Positions 24,165-36,000 of a stretch of DNA of 59,850 bases are shown here, in pieces (within the stretch, counting starts at the first letter, position 1; every line of letters starts with the position of its first letter). This stretch comes from Tetrahymena elliotti 4EA (taxonomy: Eukaryota > Ciliophora > Oligohymenophorea > Hymenostomatida > Tetrahymenidae). The stretch spans positions 183,725-243,574 of the forward strand of contig JH720376.1 in the NCBI GenBank assembly GCA_000231825.2, written 5' to 3'. The notes under the pieces were generated by a model. It saw nothing but the letters and a program-made list of their open reading frames with translations. It was not told where the DNA came from and did not search any database. The position numbers were made by a program, and so were the translations under genes.

Positions 24165-26943
24165 ATGGAATAAAATAATGAGATTGAAATTCCTTAGAAC
24201 CCTAATTATCATTAAGACAATTAGAATATAGTAATAAATATAATTAATCAAGATATGCAACCCTAAGCTGCAGTTATAAATTAGCAAAATAATTAAAACA
24301 TTCATGAAAAATACCTAATTAAAGAAATTTGTTTTCTACTTTTTTGTGTAGGAGTTGAAGAAGTAGCTATACTTGAATATATATAAATAACTGGAGTCAA
24401 TTAAATAATCCCTTTAGGATTACTTGGAAGCTATCCACTATACAAATTATTGAAATCCATCTTTGATTTGAAAGACATGTAATAATATTCAAACAAAAAA
24501 CAAATAAAGAAATTAAGAATTATAATATTATATTAATCGTTCTTAAATCAAACTAATTTTTAATTAATAAATTATTCAAAAGAGAATGTCAGTAATAATC
24601 TATTATCTTAATAGATTCCCTTTTAGAGTGTCTTTCTGTCATATTAATATGCTTATATTTTACATATCAATCCTTCTACTTCAGTTATGTGTGCATCCCT
24701 CTATTTATATCACTACTCCTCAAACTAGACTAAGTCAAAATAGAAGGAAACTATTAACAAAAAGATTTTATTTACTTTTGCAAAATAGTAAATTATATTT
24801 GAATGAATGCTTCAAAAAATTTCTTAAATTTTATTATTTTTAGGTAGGATTTATTATTTATGCAGCGATATGGGTCCAACTTTTATAATTCAGTCTCAAA
24901 ATAGATTTTTATATTTAAATGGAATGGTCGTCAATACTCTGGCCATTTTGGGTTGTATTTACTTTAATATCACTTTTTACTATTTACTTTTTGTATGAAA
25001 CCATGAAATTCACTGTTATTAGTCACAAAACATAAACCTACAAAAGAGAGTGTATGAAAACTTTCATTTATTTTAATGTTTTATTTATTTACACATTAAT
25101 AATAGTATTAGGGCATTTTATTATATTCTTGATCTTATCTCTTTTTATTGTTGGTCTATTTCTTACCTCACTAAAAGTCTTAGATTATTTTGATGACACT
25201 TCCAAAATATGTAATTATTTTAATAGTTTCTAATCTTTAAATCAAAATAACATGTCTCTTCTAAATATTAAAACTTAAACTAATTTTTTCACACATACAT
25301 TTTGAATAAAGTAGCAGCTATCCTTAAAAATTTAATTTAGAATTTGGTAAATTATATTTTTTATACAGCAACTTCTCAAAAAAAACAGGCTAAACCCAAA
25401 ATAAAATAAAAATAATTTTTTATTTTTTCAAAATTATTTAAAAATTAAAGAAGTTTCTTAAAATTCAATGAAATTTAAAAAAAATGAGGAAATTATTAAA
25501 ATGAAAAATCTATTCACTAAACAAAATTAATTTAAAAGCATAAATTATATTTTAACACAGCTATATTTTATCATAAAAATATTCAATATTATTGGATATG
25601 TAATAGAAAATTGGAGAGATATTTTCTAAAAAATATTTTTCTTTAATAGTTTATAAAATTTATATTTAAATTATTTTAAAAAAGATAAAGATAGTTACAG
25701 CTTGATATTTTGCTTTATTGCTACACCTTTAATTACTCTTCTGATTTTAATTTTCATGAATGTAATTACTGAGACTGTTTAGTTCATACTATTTTATGAT
25801 GAAGATTTTTAAGATAATTAAATTCCTCAAAATTAAGTCGAATAAAATATAGAAAGGGAACAAAGAGAAGGATAAGAGTAATTTGAATAATAGAAATATT
25901 TAGGAGGTTTAATAAAATTGAATATAAATTAGAAAAAAAATCCTTTGTATCTAGTAAATTTTTAATTAAATTTAAATTAAAATTAAATAGATTTTTGTTA
26001 ATTTAAAAAGCAAAAGCAATCAGCAACTTTTTTCTCAAAATCAATAATTCTAAATAAGTGTAAAAAAGATAGCTCTTAGTAAAGTGATTCATTAAAAGAT
26101 TTTAAATTATCAATAAAAAAATCAATTTCAGTAGATATTTAATAAGAAGAGCTAAGAAAAATATCCCATGCTTCAAAAAATTTACTTGAACCTTCAAATC
26201 CAACAATGGAGACAGAACATGCAGAAAACAAATTGCCTATAAGTCAAATTCCTTTAAAGTTTCCAATCATTTTCAATTCTTTGAGAAGTGAGGTTATAAA
26301 CGATCACATTAAATCCGATAAATTAGATCAAAATAATAATTAAAATTTAGAAATTAATTAAAATCAAGAAATTCATGATATTTTTAGTGAGAGAAATGTT
26401 AATGCTTTGCATAGAAAGTCATAAAGCTTTTCACACAGACAACGAGATATAGACCCAAATATTAAAGAAAAAAATTTATGTAGTTTTAATTTATATTTTT
26501 AAAAAATAGCATTTCAACAATTTTAAATAAAAAGAGTTCGAATCACCTTCATAATAAGAAAAAGAAGAAGAAGAGAGTAAAAACACAAGTGTTTAAAATT
26601 GCTTAGTCTGTTTTGAAAACTATCCTGATACAGTTTTTATGAATTGTGGGCATGGAGGTACTATAAATAAATATTTTAGTTAATTCATCTAAATAAAAAA
26701 TTTTTGTTAAATTTGAAAAGGTATTTGCTATGAATGTGCTCTATTAATTTGGAAAAATACTTAAGAGTGCTATTTATGCAGATAAGTAAAATTTATTTAT
26801 CAAATTATAATTTAATTTATTTTAATCTAATTTAAATTAAGAAAGTAGAGTAACTATATTAACTAGAATATAATAAAGAAAAAAAAGATAAAATTATGAA
26901 AGTTATTTCAAAAACAATCCATGCTAATTCTTAACAATGCTGA
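24165..26943 (+). CDS. Tmemb_185A-like multispanning membrane protein with C-terminal RING finger, 734 aa
   Basis: Proposed exons: 24165-24478, 24583-24787, 24844-25210, 25451-26479, 26535-26657, 26721-26785, 26842-26943 (735 codons with UGA). The N-terminal half has several hydrophobic helices, with a Tmemb_185A-like stretch LQFSLKIDFYIQMEWSSIL then WPFWVVFTL. Two further TM segments sit near residues 390-420. A polar Gln/Glu/Ser-rich linker leads to a C3HC4 RING: CLVC, then CGH, CYEC and CYLC, spread over three exons. Plant Tmemb_185A proteins are known to carry a similar C-terminal RING, which supports one gene rather than two. It is probably a membrane-anchored E3 ubiquitin ligase. The intron at 25211-25450 is the weak point: it removes a UGA at 25303, and its 3' end could also be 25453. 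Confidence 0.72.
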
Positions 26944-27667
26944 AACAAGCTTCTTTTATATTATTTTTTAACAAATTTAAAATTCGTTCAATTAATTTAA
27001 AATTATTATTTTATTTTATATTTTACTAATTAAATATTTTGTCTCTACTTGATAATTAGAATTTTATAATAAATTACTTTTATTATTTTTAAAAAATCAA
27101 ATCAGATAAAAGAAAAAATTAAAACCAAATTTGAAAATTAAAAAATTATTTTAATTGTTTTTAAAAAGAAAATCATCAAAATGATAAAGTTTTATATTTT
27201 GTAAAAATGTAAAATAAAATAAATAATCATAGAAACTCCAAAGTCGGTTCTCGTATTTTGCAGAAACCGAATGAGGTGTTGAAAATTTTTATCAAAAATA
27301 AAATTGAAAAACCATAAGTAGATATAAATAACAATACATACATTATTAATTTATATAAAAAATTTATTCATTTTTACAAAAAACTAAAATAATAATCAAA
27401 TCCCATAAATTTTTCAAGAGAAGATGCATGATATTTAAAGATAAAACATTTTAGTGGGGGATCGTTATATGGGACACTTGGGTTAGCTAAGAGCAGCTAC
27501 ATGGGACTGTCTTCATTTTTGAATGAAAAATAGTTCATTCTAATATGAATGGGGTTATTGAAAGTCTTTCAGGGGGAGGAGCAGCCACATGGTACTCTAT
27601 GTAAATTTAATTGAACAAAACTCATTTTGATATTAAAAGAAGAACAATAAATGCAAAAAATTTTACC
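26944..27667. other. Convergent intergenic region with a GC-richer island
   Basis: Lies between the 3' ends of the TM-RING and LRR genes. Most is A/T tract, but 27241-27280 (with TCGGTT...AACCGA ends) and 27449-27600 stand out as GC-richer. The second patch contains near-repeated words (see the repeat entry). No frame with coding character was found on either strand. Confidence 0.55.
27449..27600. repeat. Short degenerate repeat words in a GC-richer noncoding island
   Basis: The words TACATGGGACT (near 27500), CACATGGTACT (near 27584) and TATATGGGACA (near 27467) occur in about 130 nt. The first two are each preceded by GAGCAGC[TC]. G-runs (GTGGGGGATC, CAGGGGGAGGAGC) flank them. Such composition is rare for intergenic DNA in this window. 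It could be a structured RNA or a decayed mobile sequence; I cannot tell which. Confidence 0.4.
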
Positions 27668-30600
27668 TCAATAATTATAAATTTCAATTAGTTTCCTCAT
27701 TTTAAGAAATTTTGATCTCACCTTATTATCTATTAACAGGTTATTCCTAAATCGAAAAAACAAATTTTAAATTGAATTTTGTTGAAAAAATAAATAATTA
27801 AAAATAAGAATAATTGTTTCTTAATATTGTTTAAGTAAATGATTTTTAAACTAGTGAATCTATTTTTTCAATGAAATAAAATGTTTAAAGATGAATTATT
27901 GCTTCCTTTACCTAATTAAGAGTGATAACGTTTAAAGGTAAGCACACTTGGCTATTGCAGAAGCCAAAGCAGAATCATTCTCTTCACTAATCTAATTAAA
28001 CCTACCAATTTTTTATATGTACAAAAAATAATTTAGTAACTCTAATTTGAAAATGTAAATATTTTTTGAATTTTAAAAAGAAAAGATAAAAATTGTTACC
28101 TTATATCTAGAGACAAATTTAAAAGATTAGAATAGGATGTTAAATTAGAAAGCAATATTTGAGCACCATCTTTACCTATTCTATTACTCCTTTTAATAAA
28201 GGTTAAATACATATTATTCACTTAATCAAGTTAATTTTTAATAAAATCAAAAATAATTTGGATAAATACGAAAAGTCAAGATCCAAAGTAGTGAGATTAA
28301 CACACTTAATTAAACTATGAGATATTGCTTTTAAACCTGATTCAGCAATTTAGTTATTGCTTTTTATTTAGAAAAAATATTTTTTATTAAATTAAAATAT
28401 TTATTTTAAAAAAGTAATTTTTAACTTGCAAGAAAATTGAATAAATAAATTTACCTAAGATAAAGAGCTAAACTTGAGAGGTTAGGGATTTTCGCTAAAC
28501 CAACTCCAAAATCTGATGTATCGTGATCACCAATTTAATTACTTCTATTTCAAAACAAAAAAAAACATTTGTAAAAATTTAATATAAAAAAACTTTACTC
28601 AGCATGAATAGACAAATTTTTTAGATGAATGCTTTTACTTAAACCTAATCCTAAGGATGTAAATCCTAATATACCTATTCTATTGGTCCTTTTAGATTAA
28701 AGTATATAATTGGATAGTAGATTTTTTTAAGATAAAAATTTTTTACATCAAATAAAGTGACAAATTTTACAGGTTATGACATTTACCAAGTTCTGAACCA
28801 AGGCTTATTGCACCCTACACCCCAATCAAATTCTTTCTTATTTTAATAAAAAAAATATTGTAAATATTTACAAATGAAATAATTTTAAATTAGAATGATT
28901 GTTTTTAAAATATTTACTAAAGATAGAGCATAATTGTGGATAGATTAGAGCATTTTGCTAAACCAGATCCCAAAATTTACACAGTCTAATCTCCTATTTT
29001 ATTGCTCCTTTTTAAATAAAACAAATAATTTATTTAAAATAAAAACAAGCAAAATTAATAGGATTGCTCAATAAGATATACATTAAATGTTAAATTTAGA
29101 GTTTAAAAAAATAAAGCAAAAAAACAAAGTAAGAACCATAAAATTTGAGCTTGTAATAAAAAATGAATAAATTCTTAAAGAAAATGATCGTGAAAAAAAA
29201 ATACTCAAGGTTTAATATAAAATTCTAGAGACTAGAGTAGTTTGATAAAGTAGAACTTAATGATTAGGAACCTTATGTATTTATTTAGTTATTTCTTTTT
29301 ACATAATAAAATATTTTAGTCCATTTAAAAAAATTATCATATAAGTTTAAAGAAATAAATTTATTTTAGAATAATTATGATTGTAAATTAAATTTACTAG
29401 AGGTAGATACTTAAATTTTATAGGTTTATGCATTTAGCTAATCCAAAACACAACCCATACATACCCTATCCACCAATTTAATTGTTTCTGTACAAATAAA
29501 TTGAAAAATTAATTTTTAAAATAAATCAAATAAAAAAACTAAAAAGTAAATTAAATTAATTTAAAACAAATTATAATCAAATTTAGTTTACTAAAGATCA
29601 AGTTTCAAATCGCTGAGATTAATTAGATTTATCAATCCACTGCCCACCAAACCTTAGACTCCATCATCCCCAATTTTGTTACCCCTTTTGTTCAATTAAA
29701 ATATTATGACGAGAAAAAATATAAAACAAATAAAATAATTCACTAAATTCAAAATTATGCCAAGGCAATTTGGAATTTCCATCAAATAATTTACAAAACA
29801 TATAAAATAAGAGTTTTTACTGAATATTAAGGGTTAATTATGAAAGGCTTGTGCACCTGCTTAGACTAGAACCTAATCCTGAAGCTCCCTCTATACCTAT
29901 TTAGTTTTATCTTTAAAATATTTTAGATAAAAAATAAACCATATTAGATTAAATAATATTAAAATGAATAAAACAAATCATTAAAAATAATAAGTAAAAA
30001 TAGCAAATTGTAACTATTATTTTTGATTTTATTTAAAAGCCAAGAATTTTTTCAAAATAAAAGTACCCTATATCTAGTGTCAGATGAGAGATATTAGAGC
30101 AGTTTGATAAAAAGGAGCACAAACTTGAAGCTCCCTTTGGGCCAATCTGATTAGACCTGTTTAAGTTTAAAATAAATTATTTAAAAATAGTCAGTAAAAA
30201 TAATTAATTAGATTAAACATTTGTGAGTATAACATTTATTATAGTAAGTAAATTAATATTTAAACAGAAACAATTAAAAAATTTCTCTCCAGATTCTTTA
30301 TGATTTCTTATCAAATATGTTTTTTGCTCTTCTAAATAGTTTGGAAAAATAGTAAACCATATTCTTAAAATATTTTTACTTAAGGAGGAGTGTCAATGCT
30401 GTAAGATTCAAGCACTTAGATAAACCAGAATTCAAGCTTAAAGCACCATTTACAGTGATTTAATTGTTACTAATAAAAATTTGAGTTTATATTAATTAAA
30501 TAAGTAGAAATAAAATTAAAAAAAAAGATCACTAGTATTTGTGTAAAAAAAAAAAAGATAGTTTAGTTTGCTTTAATTGATGAAAAGAGATCTAAATCTT

Positions 30601-30842
30601 TGAAAAATGTATAAAAATTTAGATTTTTGTTTTTATATCTTTCTTAACATTCATGTAAAAGTGTAGTAGTATCATTACTTCATTAGAAAATACAAAAAAA
30701 TTTATAGCTTTTTTTACCTTAGATCAATGTTTAAATTTGAGAGATTAGAGCATTAAGCTATTCCAGATTCCAATTTTTATATGTCTTAATCACCAAGGAA
30801 TTAGATTCTTTTTATGTCATCAACAAACATTTTATTGTTCAT
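27668..30842 (-). CDS. Leucine-rich-repeat protein, ribonuclease-inhibitor-like, one repeat per exon
   Basis: Thirteen repeat exons were identified: 30807-30718, 30469-30380, 30156-30067, 29910-29821, 29684-29592, 29487-29398, 29007-28918, 28836-28747, 28688-28599, 28544-28455, 28359-28270, 28189-28100, 28001-27912. A final exon at 27746-27668 ends in UGA. All but one are 90 nt (the fifth is 93), and all start and end in phase 2. Each encodes one unit of the form SNxIGDxGxxxLxSGLAKC, then xNLxxLxLxL. The units match the cysteine-containing RNH-inhibitor/SDS22-like consensus, a protein-binding solenoid. The start is uncertain: ATG at 30842 reads in frame into the first repeat, but an upstream exon at 31084-30996 (phase 2 end) is also possible. 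A half-length relic exon at 29205-29255 could be included in frame. No other domain is seen. Confidence 0.85.
29205..29271 (-). pseudogene. Truncated LRR exon relic inside an intron of the LRR gene
   Basis: Between the sixth and seventh repeat exons lies a stretch that encodes only the C-terminal half of a repeat (STLSNYSSLQNFILNL) before a GT donor. The N-terminal SNxIGD half is missing. A full-position acceptor at 29272 gives 67 nt, out of phase; an internal AG gives 51 nt, in phase 2. It may be a shortened expressed exon or a decaying one. Confidence 0.5.
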
Positions 30843-31791
30843 GATAAGATTTTGATTTAACAAACAAGAAAAAAATGGATTTTTAAAAAATAAATTTCTT
30901 TTTCAGAAACATAATTTCTAAGAATAAATACTGTTCCCTAAAAATTGAAATTATCTGTAATAAAATGAATAAACTAAAAATTTTAATTTTTTTACCCCAT
31001 TAAGAAACCTATGTTTGTATGAGATGCTAGCTCTGTCTTGAGAAACTTTTTTGTTGAAAAAATAAATTAAATTATGATGAGCATTGAATATCTTCCTTTA
31101 CATCTTCAATGCTACCAAATATCCTTCTTTTCTATTCCTACATTTTTTTTTTTCGAAATATTTAATAAAAATTTATCAAATGTAAATAATAAATATCTTT
31201 TTTATTCAAATTTGGATATCCAAACTAACATTAATTTAATAATTAAAATTTATAATTTATGATTTCTAAAAAATGATTAGATCTCTTTGTTAAATTATTT
31301 AATTTTCCAACGTTTTGTAAAAATTCTTAATTTTTTCAATCAAATTTAAAAAATATTTGTTGAATTGTATGTAAATTCTTATTGCCAAATATTACTGAAA
31401 TTAAAAAGTGTTTAAAATTAAAAATTTTTCACCATAGATAAATATTTATTTTAAATTTTATTGAAAATAAAATTAAAAAGGTTATGAAAAGCTAACTAAA
31501 TGTATCATTATTTTAAAGTTATTTTTAAATTAGCGAAGACCAAAAATATTAAAAATTTGTTAAACTAAAATGATTGCTAAATAATAAAGCATGTAAATTC
31601 ATTGTTCTCTCTTTCTACTTCAAGATTTGATTGAAAAATAATGTTATGCTATAAAATGAAACTTTAAATAAATTTAAACAAAAAATGAGTTACGTTTTTT
31701 TTAAATTAAAAAAAACTAAAATGAATTTGATTATCAATAATATTACAAAAATAGCTTACATGTATTGAATAAAACAAATAAATTTAATCAT
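30843..31791. other. Intergenic region / possible 5' exon of the LRR gene
   Basis: AT-rich spacer of about 950 nt. A minus-strand ATG at 31084 opens 89 nt ending in GGGTAA, with phase compatible with the first LRR exon, so the LRR gene may begin here. The rest (31100-31790) shows nothing coding. Confidence 0.4.
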
Positions 31792-33656
31792 TCAATCATC
31801 ATCTCCAGCTAAGCAATCTTAATCACTAGATTAGTTTAAGAATATAATTGAATGAATACCATTATTATTATTAATAATCTTTCCAATTTAAGTAAGTTAC
31901 TCTTCTGGTTTTCCAATCATAATTTTTAAAACAAATTCACCATATAATCTTTTGTCTTCTATAATAACAACTCCTTAGTTATTTATGTCCTATTTTTTAA
32001 TTGCTTTAACAACTAGTTGTGTTCTACTTTTATCATCAGTTTAGACTAAACAGTTATCAATTTCAAAAGCGGTATTACCAGGAAGCTCAATATCAACTTT
32101 TTTAAACTTTTAATCTTTTTTTTCATACTCAACAACTGTATAGTTAATTGCATTGATTATTCTTCCAAAAACATCTAATGTAATATCCTTAATTCTATTA
32201 ATTTACAAGTTTTCAGCCAATTAAATAATATATTCATTATCCTTAGCTTCTTTTTTCACTAGTTGTTTGCTAAATATTTTGGGTTGATTAACAAATTCTA
32301 TGTAATTTAGTAAATAATCATTCAAAAATTTAGTAAACTTTTCACTTATGCAAAAAGGTTTGTTACGAGAGTGTAATTGTATTTTCTATCTGATGTACTC
32401 TAATGAGAATTGATTATAGTAATCTCCTGCTTCACTTTTATTCTAATTTAATTTATAATAATTTAACAAAGTTAATAAAAAATTTAAATTACATTAGCAA
32501 GTATTATGTGAACAACATTTTTTTATCTGCGATCGATGTAAGCATTTTTATTGTGCTCTTTTTCAGTTTTTAGTTTGAGGTCGGGACAGTAAATTGCAAG
32601 AGGGAATTCATACATTAAAGATTATTCTATATGATGCTTGACATGTTCAGTCTCTTTTATTTCCTTATAGTTATGAACTACAATAATTTAGCAACTTAAT
32701 TTTCTGTCAATGATGCTAGAAATTAGTTTTTAATCTTCAATAGAAAGCATTCCAACTACAACTATGACTATTTCACAATTTTGTAGAAGGAACTCTTATT
32801 ATAATTACTCAGTAGCTTTGATATCAAAAAAACTTTGTATTACTTATTCCTACATTTAGTTAAGGAACTTACTATCAGCTTCACTATTAGAACCTTTGCT
32901 TTTGCTTTTGTATGCTTCATTCCAATTAAACTTAGCAGGTTTTTAAACTCCTTCAGAATCTAAGTAAATTTTAGTTGAACTATCCTTGATATCTACTTTA
33001 GCACTTATTCCCTAAGTACTCTCATAAAAAGCTGAGGGGAATTTCTCATCACTAAGCTAATTAAGCAAGAAAGTCTTACCTCTATTTTTGACTCCTTAGA
33101 AACCAATAATAGCACATTTCTTTTGAGAATCAATAATTTCTTTAGTCTTATTTTATTTCTCAAAATATTGAATTTTGCATTGCTTATTGCTTAAGTCGTA
33201 CATAGAATTAATAGAAATAAGCACGTCATAGGTATTTGTGTTCTTCGACTAACCATAGAAGTAATCTTTATCTTATCTAACCTACTCATCTTTCAAATTA
33301 AGCTACTTCTAACCTTAGTTTATTTTTTCTAATATTTTTTAGAGCTCTTCTTTATTTAAACCTTCCTTCTAATTTTCCAAGAGTTTAGCTGCCTCATTTT
33401 AAAATTAAAGAAAGAGACTCTATAAATTGCCATATTTATCCTCTAACTTTTAGTACTTCTATGACATATTCTCTTCATTTTCACTACCTTATTGATTATT
33501 TACCTTCACTAAAATAGGTCTTGAGTTATTTATTTCTTGATCAGTTTTTTTTAAAGTTTTTTCATCCTCTTACAAAACACTCTAGACTTCGTTCTTTTCA
33601 GATTTAGGTTTAACTAATTATTGCTAAAAATTTTAATTTATATATTCTCTGCTCAT
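31792..33656 (-). CDS. P-loop GTPase with C-terminal alpha-crystallin-like domain, 604 aa (paralog 1)
   Basis: Two exons, 33656-32493 and 32442-31792, with a 50-nt intron. Residues 1-150 are Gln/Glu/Lys-rich coiled coil. The G domain has the P-loop GVKNRGKT at 188-195, a switch I Thr-Gln-Gly-Ile-Ser shortly after, switch II LDSEG at 232-236, and VVHNYKE in the G4 position. The order and the DxEG motif recall the GBP/atlastin branch of dynamin-like GTPases. After a helical linker, the last ~150 residues resemble a small-heat-shock/CS beta-sandwich: DVFGRIINAINY, VDIELPG, LVVKAIKK, and RLYGEFVLKIMIG. Its neighbour at 33859-36000 is a clear paralog in the same orientation 200 nt away. Function is not known; membrane remodelling or chaperone-linked sorting are guesses. 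Confidence 0.85.
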
Positions 33657-33858
33657 TTTAGTTATTATTTTTTATAAGTTTGTCTTTTTGTCATTTTTTA
33701 ATTAATTATTTTTTTTTTGAAAGATATTTTGAAGATTTATTGTGATCAAAAATCAATATAATCTTGAAATAAAAAAAATACACAACACATAAAAAATAAA
33801 TTCTGATTACATATTAATTGATTGGTATATTGAATATTAATGTGATTATATGATTCAT

Positions 33859-36000
33859 TCATTGATTATCTTCAATGCTTAAACCATATTCACTATTAGT
33901 TATTTCTAATTCGCAAGTATAAATACCTCTTTTTTCAATAAATTTTTTGGTAATTTTTAAATTCTCTTATGTTCTTCCCACCTTAATTCTGTGATAGACC
34001 TATCCAAGATTTCTATTGTTAAATATTTCTTATCCTTGCTATTCTGAATTCAACAATTCTTTAGTTGCCTAAATAATAATGATTTAATATTCACCCTCTT
34101 TTATAAGAGTAGCTTTAGTTAATTTAGTATTACCAGGAAGTTCAATTTCAAGTATTTTCTTAGTGCCTTATTAGTGAATAGAATAATTGATCATATTTCT
34201 AAATCTACCAAAAACATCTAAAAGAATATCTTTTGTGCTTATAATTTCATATTCTGGATCTAAAGATATTTCATCACATGATTCTTTTTCTTCAATAAAA
34301 AGAAGGTTTGCTTCTTAAGAAACTTTGACATTCTTCTTATCTTCTGAAGAATAGCTGATTTAAAGGAAATCTCTCATATACTTATTGAGGAAATATTAAA
34401 ATTCTTCAGATATATTCTTATTTTTCTTGTTTTCATTTAGCTAAATCTTTTGCTGGATGTAATTATAAGAGAATCTGTTATAATAATCACCAGCGGGGGT
34501 ATCTTTCTTTTTAATTAAAACAAAAATAAATAAAGAATTTATTGGAAAAGTGAAGTCATTAAATTTTTTTGTTTTTTCCTTAAAATAATTAAATTTAGGT
34601 GATCATTGAGTTATTTTCTCTTATAAACTCATCATAAACAGGGGTAAAATTTAAATTCACTAAAAGCTCAATTTACAAAGACCAATCATATTAATTTATA
34701 AATGAAAATGTAAAAACATCTTAACTTTCATTTATTGAATGTAAGCAAATTAAAACATATTATTTATAAATATTAATAAATTTACTTTGGCTAAGACACA
34801 ATGGAAGACTCTTTCATTTCTTTGATCTTGATAAACATACTTGTTTTCTTCTTCAAGAGATTTAAAAAGATCAATTCCTCTTTTTTCTAGAGGGAATAAG
34901 TCATAAAGATTTTTTTCAATTTCACTTTCAACATGCTCGCATTTAGAATACTCTTTCAAGTTATGAACGACTATGATATCTTTATCACACATTTCGCTAA
35001 TAACTGAAATAATTTTTTACTCTTCCAAAGAAATAATACCTACGACGATTATAATTGTTTCTGAGTGCTCAATTAAAAAATTCATTTAGATTTCTTCTGT
35101 GCTTTTTATGTCTTAGAATTTTTCAGTCACTCTTGTTTAGAAATTTCTCTTAAACTAAGCATCAGCATTATTACATGAAGCATCGTTATTTTCTTATTTT
35201 AATTTTACATAATTTTAGAAGTCAGTGTCTTTGTTCCAATTATATCTGGCTGGTTTGTTGATTCCTTCAGAGTCAAGATAAACCTTTATATTATTTTAAT
35301 CTGAGTCATCTATCTTCACGCTGATACCTGAAGTAGAATAGTGATATCCTGATGGAAAATTTTCATTATTTAGTTCATTAAGTAGGAAAGTTTTCCCTTT
35401 ATTTTTCAACCCAAGGAGAGCAACAAATGAACAAGTTTTCATTTATGATAAACTTTACTTTGTTATTCCCCTCTCCTCAGAATAAATAACTTTAATAGGT
35501 TCTTTTTAAATATTTCGCAAGGATTTAATATCAATAGTGATATCATAATTTTTGTCTGATTCGTTGCTTTCATCTTACTTCTTTTTCTTGAGTAATTTAT
35601 CTATTTCATTAGTCAGCTCTCTAATCTCATTCTATTTTTCTTCATTGACTTTAAGAAAATCCTATTCTTTTTAATTAAAGGATTTCTATATTGACTAAAT
35701 ATTTGCCTACAATTAATTTATATTTTAATTAGCTTTAATTAACTATTATTGTAGCCTTTCTAATTTTTCTTCATTTTCATGAAGTGCATTCATTATTTCA
35801 GAAAAATAATTAACTATTGCTTTAGGAGTTTAGCTTTTTCTAAAGTCTATTTTCTTATCATAATTTTGTTGAATTTAATTTACAAGTTCATTGGATTATT
35901 GAAATAGCTGAAGCAATTAAGCATCTTTAAAGGGGTTTTTTATATTGATGGAGTGTTTGAGCTAAGATTTGAATATTTAGTTGTAATTAGACTCACTCAT
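33859..36000 (-). CDS. P-loop GTPase with C-terminal alpha-crystallin-like domain, 620 aa (paralog 2)
   Basis: Two exons, 36000-34786 and 34506-33859. The intron sits at the same place as in the downstream paralog (after HxxLA[NK]) but is 279 nt rather than 50. An N-terminal Gln/Glu/Lys coiled coil covers residues 1-190. The G domain has GLKNKGKT at 197-204, an FPSGY...TSGIS switch I, LDSEG at 242-246, and IVVHNLKE in the G4 position. The C-terminal domain repeats the paralog's pattern: DVFGRFRNMINYS, LEIELPG, then YHRIKVG. Shared intron position, motif order and orientation show tandem gene duplication. Divergence is high outside the motifs, so the duplication is not recent. Confidence 0.85.

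Noticed and set aside
19907..24362. A shared 15-mer TGTAGGAGTTGAAGA in the bc1 core intron and at the first exon of the TM-RING gene.
   Set aside because: In a 60-kb AT-rich window many 15-mer pairs are expected by chance; flanking sequence does not match.
25954..25990. A GTAAAT...TAG segment resembling a 37-nt intron in the TM-RING gene.
   Set aside because: Removing it breaks the frame and the sequence reads through openly, so it is kept as coding.
26534..26547. GAGTTCGAATCACC, which looks like a tRNA T-arm.
   Set aside because: No matching acceptor stem, anticodon arm or D arm around it; it is the start of a coding exon in the TM-RING gene.
34507..34785. Open minus-strand frames inside the 279-nt intron of GTPase paralog 2 that look like an extra exon.
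   Set aside because: The paralog has only a 50-nt intron at the same place, the joined frame without it aligns well, and open frames of about 60 codons are common with UGA as the only stop.
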